In this document: one piece after another, positions 7,595-16,041 of the stretch
Position numbering within the stretch: position 1 is the first letter of the stretch
Layout of the letters: every line of letters starts with the position of its first letter
Assembly (NCBI GenBank): GCA_027068915.1
Contig: JAMOLT010000009.1
Location: forward strand, 62,001-126,000
From: Sedimenticola sp.
Lineage (GTDB): Bacteria; Pseudomonadota; Gammaproteobacteria; Chromatiales; Chromatiaceae
Direction of reading: 5' to 3'
Length of the DNA stretch: 64,000 nucleotides
Program-made: the position numbers and the translations under genes
The notes under the pieces: generated by a model
The model's database searches: none
What the model was told of the DNA's origin: nothing
The model's input: the letters and a program-made list of their open reading frames with translations, nothing else

Positions 7595-9124
7595 TTGGAC
7601 GTCATGCGAGAACAAAACAGTTTTTCTAAAGAAAGGGAAGCAGGTGTTGGAGAAGCGTCTCAGGATTGTATTATTGTTTATGATCCTGATAGAGAGCATG
7701 GCGATAGCCTAGAGGCTGTGCTCAGGTTTCTGGGATACGATCTGCTTGCAGTATTCAGCCTTGAGCAACTTGCGAAGCAGCTGGTGCAGAATCCTGGCCT
7801 GTTGACTGTGATCATTACAGGTGATCAATCAGAAGTAGAGCAACAGCGCGTCATCCAGGTGTTGTCCAGCGAAGCACCGGATATTTTGCCAGTTGTATTG
7901 TATGCTCTCCCCTCTGAAGGCGATCAGCCTTTGCTGCTCAAATACCCGCCCAATTGGGTAGTGGTCAAGTTGCCTCTCACACACGCAGAGTTTTCCACTG
8001 CTCTGCAACGTGTTGGTGCTCATGCTCAACATAACAAGCAACAAGACAAGGGGGGGCGGCGTCCCACTCACTTGTTTCGGAGCCTGATCGGGCGCAGCCC
8101 GGCAATCCAGCGCATTCGTCATGAAATCGAGCAAGTGGGTCCCACAGACGCCAATGTGCTCATACTGGGTGAATCAGGAACGGGAAAAGAGGTGGTAGCG
8201 CGCAACCTTCACTACTATTCGAAACGCCGCAACAAGGCTTTTGTACCGATAAACTGCGGTGCCATTCCCCGCGATCTGCTGGAATCAGAGCTGTTTGGGC
8301 ATGAGAAAGGGGCCTTCACTGGTGCGCTTACCGTGAGGGAAGGGCGCTTTTCCATGGCCGCTGGTGGCACCCTGTTCCTTGACGAAATTGGTGAAATGCC
8401 CATGGATATGCAGGTAAAGTTGCTGCGAGTCCTGGAAGAGAGGGTTTTCGAGAGAGTAGGCGGGAACAAACGTATCAAGGCGGATGTGCGAATTGTTGCA
8501 GCCACCAATTGTGATCTGGAACAGATGGTTTCAGAGGGGAGCTTCCGCGAGGATCTTTTTTATCGCCTGGAGGTTTTCCCTATCAACCTGCCTTCGCTGC
8601 GTGATCGTGCTGAAGACTTGCCGTTATTGATTTCCCAACTGAATGAGCGTCTGGAGTACGAAAAACAGTGTTCTGTCGGGTTTTCGCCAAATGCAATTCT
8701 GGCCTTGTCACATTACCATTGGCCGGGAAACGTGCGTGAGCTGGCCAATCTTATCGAACGGCTTGCCATCCAGTATCCGAATGGGCTGGTGCAGGCGCAG
8801 GACTTGCCCGGAAAGTATCGACCCAATGTGACCGGGCCTGCCAAAGATGATCTGCAGCTTGAATTTTTTACTGAGCAGAACAATCAGGCTCAAACTGCCG
8901 CTTCGAATTCAAGTATCCAGATGCCAAAAATCTCACCAGATGGCCTGGATATGAAATCCTATGTGTCTGACATAGAGATGAACCTTATATCCCAGGCGCT
9001 GGAAGAAACGGGAGGCGTGGTGGCGCACGCAGCAAAACTGTTGGGGCTTCGCCGCACTACGCTGACGGAAAAGATGCGGAAATACGGTTTGCAGCGTCCA
9101 CAATCTGCTGCGGCACAAGACTGA
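7595..9124 (+). CDS. fleQ: FleQ, sigma54-dependent flagellar master regulator
   Basis: AAA+ enhancer-binding activator, 509 residues, that drives sigma54-dependent class II flagellar promoters. Parts in order: a FleQ-type receiver-like domain without a clear phosphoacceptor aspartate (1-150), the LFRS motif linked to c-di-GMP binding in Pseudomonas FleQ (LFRSLIG), Walker A GESGTGKE, the sigma54 contact loop GAFTGA, Walker B GGTLFLDEIGE, and a C-terminal Fis-type helix-turn-helix (HAAKLLGLRRTTLTEKMRKYG). The start is TTG at 7595 with AGGAG ten bases upstream; ATG at 7604 is the alternative. Sigma54 sites before seven flagellar operons in this window are its likely targets. Confidence 0.93.
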   Translation: MDVMREQNSFSKEREAGVGEASQDCIIVYDPDREHGDSLEAVLRFLGYDLLAVFSLEQLAKQLVQNPGLLTVIITGDQSEVEQQRVIQVLSSEAPDILPVVLYALPSEGDQPLLLKYPPNWVVVKLPLTHAEFSTALQRVGAHAQHNKQQDKGGRRPTHLFRSLIGRSPAIQRIRHEIEQVGPTDANVLILGESGTGKEVVARNLHYYSKRRNKAFVPINCGAIPRDLLESELFGHEKGAFTGALTVREGRFSMAAGGTLFLDEIGEMPMDMQVKLLRVLEERVFERVGGNKRIKADVRIVAATNCDLEQMVSEGSFREDLFYRLEVFPINLPSLRDRAEDLPLLISQLNERLEYEKQCSVGFSPNAILALSHYHWPGNVRELANLIERLAIQYPNGLVQAQDLPGKYRPNVTGPAKDDLQLEFFTEQNNQAQTAASNSSIQMPKISPDGLDMKSYVSDIEMNLISQALEETGGVVAHAAKLLGLRRTTLTEKMRKYGLQRPQSAAAQD

Positions 9125-9168
9125 CTCGGCGCCTGGTATGTATGCGGTGAAAGCATAGCCCGCTGTGT

Positions 9169-9774
9169 CTATTTGCATCTCATCTTTGATCGTTTGCGCC
9201 GATCGCCAGCCTCTTTTTTGAGGACATGACAGGTGATCAGGTCAGCATCTTCTTCTCGTATGTTCTTGAATTCCACTCCAATCTTGTAGGGGTAGTGCTT
9301 GTTATCGTCATCATTGGTGCGTTTGCAGTAGATAACAGTGGCATAGGTAATAATGCCGGTATGAGATGGCAGGAGCAGTAACCACAGCTCCAGCAAGGTT
9401 CCCAGCTCCAGTGGCTTTTGCGCCAGGAAAGATGTACCGCCGGCACTGAGGCTGGCTTTTTGTGCAGGCAATTTGCTCAGGTCGTGATCCATCTGAAATG
9501 CCATGTCGGCAAGCAGGTCAAGTTTTTGATCCATTGCTTTCAGATAACATGCCAGTTCTTCTGAGTGCTGCTCCAGAACATTGCGTACCGGGCGTATTTT
9601 CTGGTCAATGGCGGCAAACTGCGCCTTGATGGTAAAGCTGTTGGTATTTGCGGCCAAGTCCCCTTTTCCTGTTTGAAGCTCCAGGCTGCTGGCTTTGCGG
9701 AATTTCAGGATAACATTGTCTTCAATACGTACAAAGCTGCGCCGCTCTATGCCTTCTTTGTCTTTGGCTTCCAT
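9169..9774 (-). CDS. PilZ-domain protein, stator operon
   Basis: Cytoplasmic protein of 201 residues with a split PilZ signature. ERRSFVRIED near the N-terminus is the RxxxR c-di-GMP-binding motif, and ASLSAGGTSFL near residue 110 is the D/NxSxxG motif, with S where D/N is usual. A helical insert separates them. It starts five bases after the pomB stop, so it is in the pomA-pomB operon and shares its sigma28 promoter. By analogy with PilZ brake proteins it could modulate the motor when c-di-GMP rises; that is inference. It converges on fleQ. Confidence 0.8.
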   Translation of the reverse strand: MEAKDKEGIERRSFVRIEDNVILKFRKASSLELQTGKGDLAANTNSFTIKAQFAAIDQKIRPVRNVLEQHSEELACYLKAMDQKLDLLADMAFQMDHDLSKLPAQKASLSAGGTSFLAQKPLELGTLLELWLLLLPSHTGIITYATVIYCKRTNDDDNKHYPYKIGVEFKNIREEDADLITCHVLKKEAGDRRKRSKMRCK

Positions 9775-9779
9775 TGTAT

Positions 9780-10706
9780 TCAGTCCTCTTGTACCTGTGG
9801 CTTGATTTCATCTTCTGCATTTGTTGCTGGCGGGAGATGACCATCTGTAGCCAGGGCCGGTTTTTCCTCATTGTTGCGAAGTAGTGGTGGTATATCTTCC
9901 AGATTGCCATCCGTATCCTTTCCGTATTCCAGCGTTACCTCCACGCGCCGGTTTAACGCTCGATTTTTAGCAGTGTCATTGGGAGCCAGGGGTCTGGTAT
10001 CTGCAAATGCTTTTATCTCAAACCGCTCCTTGTCGATGATACTGTCCTTGCTCAATTCATGGAGCACGCTTACAGCACGGGACGCCGAGAGCTCCCAGTT
10101 GGAGCGGAAATGGGTGTTGTGAATGGGGATATCATCCGTATGCCCGGAAACTACAATCCTGCCGCTGGTAGGTTGGATGGCCTTGTTGATCTTGGTAATG
10201 ACATCCTTGAACGGCTCGATCATTTTGGCACTGCCTGAGGGAAAAGATCCTTTTTCCTGGATCCGAATAATGATTTTTTGGTCTTCAATATCCACCTCGA
10301 TAAAGCCCTTTTCAATTTCCTCCTTGAGCGCCACCTTGATTTTTTCGCCTTCTTTTTCCAGGTCAGATTTTTTGGGCTTGTTTGTTCCAAGAACTGGAAA
10401 CTGTCGGAAATCATCCATAGTGGACTGCCGCACCTGATTCATGGGGGTAGGCTGGGTTTTGCCGGGGGAAAACTCGCGGGCAATAATATTGATTCCCTTC
10501 GGGGGATCCTTGACATTGACTTGCCGTTGTACGCCAAAAGCCTGCTTCATGGAGCCTGCAACCTGTTTGTATTTCTGTACATCCATTTCCGAGAATGAAA
10601 ACAGCAAAACGAAGAATGCAAGCAGCAAGGACATCAAATCTGCGAAAGTCATTACCCACATGGGGATGCCTTCCGGGCATTTCTTTGGCTCGCAGTTGTC
10701 ACTCAT
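9780..10706 (-). CDS. pomB: Flagellar stator protein PomB/MotB
   Basis: Stator subunit of 308 residues. A short cytoplasmic N-terminus (CPEGIPMW) leads into one membrane helix, MTFADLMSLLLAFFVLLFSFSEMD, whose aspartate binds the coupling ion. A periplasmic linker follows, then an OmpA-like peptidoglycan-binding domain (VVSGHTDDIPI ... NWELSASRAVSVLHEL ... NRRVEV). The N-terminal sequence and the KYKQVAGSMKQAFGVQ stretch resemble Vibrio PomB, so sodium coupling is likely but not proven. It lies between pomA and the pilZ gene. Confidence 0.92.
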   Translation of the reverse strand: MSDNCEPKKCPEGIPMWVMTFADLMSLLLAFFVLLFSFSEMDVQKYKQVAGSMKQAFGVQRQVNVKDPPKGINIIAREFSPGKTQPTPMNQVRQSTMDDFRQFPVLGTNKPKKSDLEKEGEKIKVALKEEIEKGFIEVDIEDQKIIIRIQEKGSFPSGSAKMIEPFKDVITKINKAIQPTSGRIVVSGHTDDIPIHNTHFRSNWELSASRAVSVLHELSKDSIIDKERFEIKAFADTRPLAPNDTAKNRALNRRVEVTLEYGKDTDGNLEDIPPLLRNNEEKPALATDGHLPPATNAEDEIKPQVQED

Positions 10707-10745
10707 GGTGATTTCTCACAGGTTCTGTTTGTCGCTTGCTTTTGG

Positions 10746-11504
10746 TCAGGCTGCCTTGCCTGGCTTGGATCCTTCAGGCAGATAGTTTTGCAGCATGCCT
10801 TCAATCACCCTCGGGTTCAGCCCTTCCTGAATGGCGCTGACGCCTTCCAGGATCATGGATTTATTGATTCCTTCCTCTTTGTTTCGGTGGGCCAGCTTGT
10901 CTGCGATAGGCAAGGCCAGGGCATTGGCGATTACCGCGCCATAGAATGTGGTTAGCAGGGCTACTGCCATGGCGGGTCCAAGTGCTTTGGGGTCATCCAT
11001 GTTGGACATCATTTGCACCAGTCCTATCAGGGTGCCAATCATTCCCATGGCGGGAGCAACATCACCAATTGCCTTGAAGATATTGATGCCATCTTCATTT
11101 CTCTCGATGGTGAGGTTAATGTCCTTGCTGAGCATTTTGCGTACGAATTCCGAGTCATGGCCGTCCACCAGTAATTCGATTCCTTTTTTCAGGAACTTGT
11201 TTTCTACTTCCACCTGCTCCAGACCCAATAAACCCTCTTTGCGGGCGATATTGGCCAGTTCAACACTTTGCTCAATCAGCTCGGTGGGTTTCTGTGGCTT
11301 GTAGATAAACGCCTTGCCGGCAACCGTGAAAGCGCTCAAGGTCAGGGAAAGAGGGAACTTCATCAGAGTTACCATGAATGTTCCGCCTACTACGATCATT
11401 AGTCCGGGAACATTCACAAACATGCCAAAATCACCTCCAAGCACAATGGCGATTGCGATGGCAGCCAAAGCGCCAACCAGGCCAATTAGTGTTGCTAGAT
11501 CCAT
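10746..11504 (-). CDS. pomA: Flagellar stator protein PomA/MotA
   Basis: Stator subunit of about 252 residues with four membrane helices and a cytoplasmic loop between the second and third. It reads MDLATLIGLVGALAAIAIAIVL at the N-terminus and has the conserved block DVAPAMGMIGTLIGLVQMM, which lines the ion channel. The closeness to Vibrio PomA extends to NMDDPKALGPAMAVALLTTFYGA. I start at the ATG at 11504; the track's 23-residue extension does not belong to the family. A sigma28 promoter lies about 100 bases upstream, so stators are made late, after FlgM export. Confidence 0.93.
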   Translation of the reverse strand: MDLATLIGLVGALAAIAIAIVLGGDFGMFVNVPGLMIVVGGTFMVTLMKFPLSLTLSAFTVAGKAFIYKPQKPTELIEQSVELANIARKEGLLGLEQVEVENKFLKKGIELLVDGHDSEFVRKMLSKDINLTIERNEDGINIFKAIGDVAPAMGMIGTLIGLVQMMSNMDDPKALGPAMAVALLTTFYGAVIANALALPIADKLAHRNKEEGINKSMILEGVSAIQEGLNPRVIEGMLQNYLPEGSKPGKAA

Positions 11505-11602
11505 ATCAGGTCTCTCTTGGAAAGCGGTTGATGTTATGTTCCATTGCTGGTTGGTTGTAACCAGCAGCAACATGGTTTTCTACTGTTTTGCTCATGCCTA
11601 GA

Positions 11603-11629
11603 ATGTCGGTCGAGGGAGGGAAAACTTTA
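11603..11629 (-). promoter_or_regulatory. Sigma28 (FliA) promoter for pomAB-pilZ
   Basis: Minus-strand TAAAGTTT-N11-ACCGACAT fits the FliA consensus TAAAGTTT-N11-GCCGATAA, with two mismatches in the -10 element. Confidence 0.7.
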
Positions 11630-11680
11630 GCTTTATGTGGAACTGGGCTGGGGATAAGCTGAGAAATAGCTGTACCTGAT

Positions 11681-13285
11681 TCAGGCGGAGCTAAACTGGT
11701 TGCGTCCCTTGTGCTTGGACTGGTAGAGAGCCTGATCTGCACGCTCAAAGGCATCTTCAGGAGTGTCTCCTTTTTGGTACTCACTGATGCCACAGGAAAC
11801 GGTAATGGTGACTTTCTTTTTTCGAAAATGAAAAGCACACTGTTCCACAGCATTTCGTAACTTTTCTGCTATCGCCATGGCGCCGTTGGCATTGGTTTCT
11901 GGCAGGAGCAGCACAAACTCATCCCCTCCATAGCGGGCGATCAGATCGGTTTCCCGGGTCATTTTCTGCAGTTGCCCGGCAATGATCTTGAGCGCCTTGT
12001 CACCTGCCCGATGGCCAAAGTTGTCATTGATCTGTTTGAATTTATCAATATCCACAACCATGATGGAAAGGGGCTGCTTATAGCGTTTCCAGCGGGCATA
12101 TTCCTGCTGCAATCGCTCTTCATAGGCGTGACGATTCGGGATGCCGGTCAATGTGTCGTTGAACGCCTGCAGGTTTTGCTCGCTGGCCTTTTTACGCAGG
12201 GCTTCTGTTTCCTGCTCCACTTCGTTCAGGCGCTGAACCAGAACTTCCATTTTTTCTTCAGCAGCCTCTACCAGCTTTTGTTCCTGAAGCTGAAACTCCT
12301 CCATATGATTACGGATGGCATCTACACGTTGTTGAACCATGGACTTTAATTGGTTGAGATCAGTAGCTGATCTGGCCTGGGATTCGATATGACTGGTTTG
12401 TTCCTGTATTTCCTCTTCCAGTTTGTGGTGGCATTCGTTGATAGCCTGGTTGGTAGAGTTTGATTCTTCCAGGGCGCCGTCAATTGTTGACAGACGATTC
12501 ATGAGCTGCCCAAGGAAATCTTCCAGCCCTTTTCTTTCCTGGTGTATTACGCTGCGAATATTGTGTATCAGGTTGGTGATATCCTCAATCACCTGCGGTA
12601 CCTGGTGGAGCTCCGGTTCGTCCACCAGCGTTAGCTTTATGCTCTTCACCTGTTCCTCCAGTTCGGAAGGGACAGACAGATCGTCCAGCAGTTGAAGCAG
12701 CTTCTCATTGATTTTTGCTAGCACATCATGGTTTTCTGCAGGGGCTTCACCTGCTCCTTTGAACAGGGAGGAAAGCAGCCCCCGGCTTTTTGATGTGGCA
12801 GACTGATTGCCCAAGCTGCCCTGCAAGGCCTGATTCAGCAGCGGCAGGCAGGCTTCGAGATTATCTGCAATTTCGATTTTGGTTCGTGTTTCCAGTGAAC
12901 GGCTAACAACAGGTTCCCACTCTTTCTGGTACTGATCCGGTAGTTGCAAGTGGCTCAGAAAATCACCTAACAGTTGTCCTATCTCTTCCGCCTGGGCCGG
13001 GCGGTTTGTGCTGGCCTGCATTAAAAAACGGTACAGTTTCTCTGAAATGCGCTTTAGATCAGGAAAGCTTGCACTACGCAAATCGTCTTGCAGGGATTCC
13101 AGTACTTCATCCAGCTGTTCATCCCAACCATTGGCAGCAAAACTCAGGCGCAAGAGAATGTCCTGAAAATATTGCTTGTCCTTCTGTGCTACTTTGTCAG
13201 TTTCAGAGCCTGCGGAAACAGGAGAAAGTTTTACAGGCTCTCTCTTGATGCTGTCTTGCTCAATGGTCTGATTCAGGTTTGACAT
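11681..13285 (-). CDS. GGDEF diguanylate cyclase
   Basis: Probable c-di-GMP synthase, 534 residues. The first 290 residues are helical and of unknown family; a long coiled coil (about 290-370) follows, then a C-terminal GGDEF domain with an intact active site (RYGGDEFVLLLPE) and an inhibitory-site RETD five residues before it. No membrane segments, so it is cytoplasmic. It lies downstream of flgMN on the same strand but has its own sigma28 promoter with an almost perfect consensus. This ties c-di-GMP production to late flagellar gene expression. The input signal is unknown. Confidence 0.88.
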   Translation of the reverse strand: MSNLNQTIEQDSIKREPVKLSPVSAGSETDKVAQKDKQYFQDILLRLSFAANGWDEQLDEVLESLQDDLRSASFPDLKRISEKLYRFLMQASTNRPAQAEEIGQLLGDFLSHLQLPDQYQKEWEPVVSRSLETRTKIEIADNLEACLPLLNQALQGSLGNQSATSKSRGLLSSLFKGAGEAPAENHDVLAKINEKLLQLLDDLSVPSELEEQVKSIKLTLVDEPELHQVPQVIEDITNLIHNIRSVIHQERKGLEDFLGQLMNRLSTIDGALEESNSTNQAINECHHKLEEEIQEQTSHIESQARSATDLNQLKSMVQQRVDAIRNHMEEFQLQEQKLVEAAEEKMEVLVQRLNEVEQETEALRKKASEQNLQAFNDTLTGIPNRHAYEERLQQEYARWKRYKQPLSIMVVDIDKFKQINDNFGHRAGDKALKIIAGQLQKMTRETDLIARYGGDEFVLLLPETNANGAMAIAEKLRNAVEQCAFHFRKKKVTITVSCGISEYQKGDTPEDAFERADQALYQSKHKGRNQFSSA

Positions 13286-13345
13286 GGGTGTCTATCGCTT
13301 TGGAAATAGTCGTCATTCTTTTGTAAGGTGTTGGTCTGACTATTT

Positions 13346-13372
13346 TTATCGGCGTGAATTGTAATAACTTTA
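13346..13372 (-). promoter_or_regulatory. Sigma28 (FliA) promoter for the diguanylate cyclase
   Basis: Minus-strand TAAAGTTA-N11-GCCGATAA matches the FliA consensus at all but one position, about 60 bases upstream of the GGDEF gene. Confidence 0.82.
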
Positions 13373-13464
13373 GGTTTTAGACCGATGCGCTTCTGTTTGT
13401 GTGAACAAAAGCCGAAAACAGGAAGCGTTTGGAGCGAATTGACTGCAGGCTCGGGAATCTGCTG

Positions 13465-13956
13465 TCAGGCCTGGCCCAGCAAGCGGGAAGTGCTTGACGG
13501 GGTAGTACAACCCTGGGGATCATAATTGCAATCATTCTTGTTTTCTGCACGAAGCAGATTCAAAGCCTGCTGCAGATGCTGATGATCCAGCTTGATAATT
13601 GTGCCGTTAAGGCGGTTGCTCTCATGGCATTGAGTGGCAAGCTCCAGTAGCTGCCGCCACAGTGGAAGCAATGGGCGAGCCTCCGCTTCCTTGCGGAGAA
13701 AATCAGTTATTTCCTGAGGATGACAATTGACATCAATGCTATCAAACAGCTGGTTGCGCCTGGTTTCCAATTCCTTTAGTTCTGCAACTTTTGCATCTTT
13801 TTCTGCAATCAGCTGCAATAGCTCATCAGCATCCCGTTCGTAGGTCAATGCTGCGGTTTCACTATCAAGAATCTGCTTGAGCTCACCCATGCGGGCAAGC
13901 TCCTGATCCAGCAGTGAATACAGGCAACGATGAAAGTCGAGTTCTTCAGACGGCAT
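13465..13956 (-). CDS. flgN: FlgN, export chaperone for hook-junction proteins
   Basis: Cytoplasmic chaperone of 163 residues, predicted helical throughout, that keeps FlgK and FlgL export-competent. The family pattern shows in an N-terminal helix with LYSLLDQELARMGELKQILDSETAAL, a charged middle helix, and a C-terminal amphipathic helix with LDHQHLQQALNLLRA. It follows flgM with an 11-base gap and shares its promoter. Sequence identity in this family is low, but size, pattern and position agree. Confidence 0.88.
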   Translation of the reverse strand: MPSEELDFHRCLYSLLDQELARMGELKQILDSETAALTYERDADELLQLIAEKDAKVAELKELETRRNQLFDSIDVNCHPQEITDFLRKEAEARPLLPLWRQLLELATQCHESNRLNGTIIKLDHQHLQQALNLLRAENKNDCNYDPQGCTTPSSTSRLLGQA

Positions 13957-13967
13957 AATATTTGTTG

Positions 13968-14288
13968 TTAATCTTTGGGCTTGAGAGCCATATCAAATTC
14001 CATCATGCGCTCCGCAATGTGTGTTGGATCAACAGAGTAGGTGCCATCCATGATGGCCTGCTTTACCTGTTCTACCCGTTTGGTATCCACCACGGGCTGA
14101 TTTTCTACGGCAACGCCGATTTGTCCCAGGCGAATTGCTGTTTCAGACAGGCTGACGGTATCACTGACGGACGATTTTCCTGTAGATTGCTGGGCGCTTG
14201 CAGACTCGCTTGCTGATCCCTTGATCTGGGAGGAATCTCCGGATCTGGGAGCTTGTGCATTGCTTAGTCCATTGATATCAATAGGCAT
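13968..14288 (-). CDS. flgM: FlgM, anti-sigma28 factor
   Basis: Small secreted anti-sigma factor of 106 residues. It holds FliA inactive until the hook is finished, then is exported. The N-terminal half is low-complexity and serine-rich, as in disordered FlgM proteins, with the opening MPIDINGLS. The C-terminal half carries the FliA-binding helices (VEQVKQAIMDGTYSVDPTHIAERMMEFD). A sigma28 promoter upstream gives the usual autoregulatory loop. Confidence 0.93.
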   Translation of the reverse strand: MPIDINGLSNAQAPRSGDSSQIKGSASESASAQQSTGKSSVSDTVSLSETAIRLGQIGVAVENQPVVDTKRVEQVKQAIMDGTYSVDPTHIAERMMEFDMALKPKD

Positions 14289-14331
14289 TTTAGGTGTCTC
14301 CTGGTTTTTTCATTTGCTGCTGCTAACATTA

Positions 14332-14358
14332 ACATCGGCGGGTGAAAAAAAAACTTAA
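14332..14358 (-). promoter_or_regulatory. Sigma28 (FliA) promoter for flgMN
   Basis: Minus-strand TTAAGTTT-N11-GCCGATGT, at the standard spacing, about 45 bases before the flgM start. Confidence 0.8.
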
Positions 14359-14413
14359 GTCAAAATTTTGGCGTTTTTTCTGATCCGCATAAAAGGCTGG
14401 ATGATTGTCTGCT

Positions 14414-15124
14414 TCATATCCCGACTTTCACCTTGCCAGTTGCGGTTACGACGCCCTCAATGATTCTTTTTGAAGAGAGGTTCTTCACTTGAATGTGATC
14501 TCCGGCCGAAGCGTTTGCCAGCGCCTTGCCTGGCATACTCACCGTTATGCCACTGATTTTTGCTATCAGCGTAACCCGCTGCCCGCGCCTGATAACCTGG
14601 GGTGCCTCTACCATCACCGGCGTCAAAGGAAGCCCACCCGAAATATTTCGTTTCAGCTTCATTCCCTGCAAATCCCGTGGGTTAACGTAGTATCCCTGAG
14701 GCAATTTTGCAAGGTTGCGCCTGGCTACTTTGATCTGGTTTCCGCCGAGAATCGTGCCTCGGGGAAGCGCTTCTGCGGCGACCACGACCTGTTTGTATAT
14801 GTTAACTGTGGCCGGGACATATAAAGTCCAGGATTTGGGGTGAGTGCAGCGCACTCCTACGCTGGTATTCCCCAAGGTTCTGCCACCGGTAGGAAGAAAT
14901 GTTTCCAATGGTTCCTCGCATGCAGCCAATTTCAGGCGTGGATCCAATCTTCCCATAGTGATCTCGGCAGGCTTTTCATGGAGGTCTGTGCTGTATGTTT
15001 CCATAAACTGCCTCGCAGCTTCCAGTATGGATTCCAGGCTTTGCGCAGTAGCTCCCCCGGCCTGCGTGCTCTGCAACAGCATCAGGGACAATCCTGCCAA
15101 TAGTGAAGCCAGCCTGCTACGCAT
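14414..15124 (-). CDS. flgA: FlgA, P-ring assembly chaperone
   Basis: Periplasmic chaperone that helps FlgI form the P ring; about 236 residues. It has a signal peptide (MRSRLASLLAGLSLMLLQSTQAGGA), a middle region with LKLAACEEPLETFLP, and a C-terminal SAF-like domain (EALPRGTILGGNQIKVARRNLAKLPQGYY, then GQRVTLIAK). I start at the ATG at 15124 because it begins the signal peptide and lies about 40 bases after the sigma54 element; a start at 15157 would fall almost on the transcription start. Divergent from flgB. Confidence 0.92.
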   Translation of the reverse strand: MRSRLASLLAGLSLMLLQSTQAGGATAQSLESILEAARQFMETYSTDLHEKPAEITMGRLDPRLKLAACEEPLETFLPTGGRTLGNTSVGVRCTHPKSWTLYVPATVNIYKQVVVAAEALPRGTILGGNQIKVARRNLAKLPQGYYVNPRDLQGMKLKRNISGGLPLTPVMVEAPQVIRRGQRVTLIAKISGITVSMPGKALANASAGDHIQVKNLSSKRIIEGVVTATGKVKVGI

Positions 15125-15173
15125 GCTGATGCACTCTTGTATTGGGGTATTTATCATTCATGCCATGTTTGCT

Positions 15174-15190
15174 TGCAATATGTGTGCCGG
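15174..15190 (-). promoter_or_regulatory. Sigma54 promoter for flgA
   Basis: Minus-strand CGGCACACATATTGCA has GG and GC ten bases apart, the -24/-12 geometry of sigma54. Confidence 0.72.
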
Positions 15191-15590
15191 ATGCCGGTCG
15201 AACAATTGGCGCTGCTATATATCTTTCTTCAGAAATTATAGTAACCTATTGGTAATAAAGGGTGTTTTCTTTTCGTCACACCACACTGGATGCTGTTTTT
15301 TATGAATGCCTTGTCCTGGAAAAGCACGGGGATTTTGGCCGGAGGCGGTTTTTTGACAGCCTTTGCAAATATGGATGTATAAACAAAGTACCCGTAAATT
15401 TCCCGCAGAAGCATAGGGTTAGCAAGGGTTTCATAGGGTATCGGGCGTGAGAAACAGGTTTTTTGTTTCATCAAGACCTCCTATATGAGCTGCCGATTCC
15501 TCTGCCGGGAAGCGGCAATCTATTGCCGTTGCTGCGACTGGAAAAACACACAAATACAGTAACTCATTGATTATTAGCGGTAAATGCAAA
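15191..15590. other. Divergent flgA-flgB intergenic region
   Basis: No credible gene. It should hold the FleQ/FleR enhancer sites for the divergent sigma54 promoters. The perfect palindrome CGGCAATCTATTGCCG lies at 15513-15528; the same 16 bases also occur inside fliK at 51236. Confidence 0.5.
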
Positions 15591-15607
15591 TTGGCACGAT
15601 TATCGCA
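15591..15607 (+). promoter_or_regulatory. Sigma54 promoter for flgB operon
   Basis: TTGGCACGATTATCGCA fits TGGCAC-N5-TTGCA with one mismatch and GG-N10-GC spacing. It precedes the flgB start by about 37 bases. Confidence 0.82.
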
Positions 15608-15643
15608 TTATTTTCCAGCAAAATATTTAAGTTGGAGAAAAAC

Positions 15644-16039
15644 ATGCCGCTATCGTTCGATTCTGCTCTGGGTATTCATGCCAAGGCACTCGACGTGCGT
15701 GCAAAACGCACTGAATTGCTTGCATCCAACATTGCCAATTCTGATACCCCCGGTTTCAAGGCCAGGGATATAGATTTTCGGTCAGCACTCTCCAATGCGA
15801 GCAGCCAGTCAAAAACTGGGTTGCAGCAAACCAATGCCAGGCACCTGTCAGCTTCCGGGGGTTCTACGAGCTTCACTACTCTTTATCGTGTGCCCAACCA
15901 CTCTTCTCTGGATGGAAATACGGTGGATGCGCAACTGGAAAAAGCTGCATTTTCTGAAAATGCCTTGCGCTATCAGGCCAGTCTGACATTTCTGGATCGA
16001 AAGTTTAAAGGGCTGGTTGGAGCCCTGAAAGGAGAATAA
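15644..16039 (+). CDS. flgB: FlgB, proximal rod protein
   Basis: Exported rod component of 131 residues joining the MS ring/FliE to the rest of the rod. It has the shared N-terminal rod/hook motif LLASNIANSDTPGFKARDIDF and a C-terminal helix for coiled-coil packing (ALRYQASLTFLDRKFKGLVGALKGE). I start at ATG 15644, with GGAG six bases upstream; the track start at 15584 lies before the sigma54 element. First gene of the flgBCDE run; two bases separate it from flgC. Confidence 0.95.
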   Translation: MPLSFDSALGIHAKALDVRAKRTELLASNIANSDTPGFKARDIDFRSALSNASSQSKTGLQQTNARHLSASGGSTSFTTLYRVPNHSSLDGNTVDAQLEKAAFSENALRYQASLTFLDRKFKGLVGALKGE

Positions 16040-16041
16040 TC

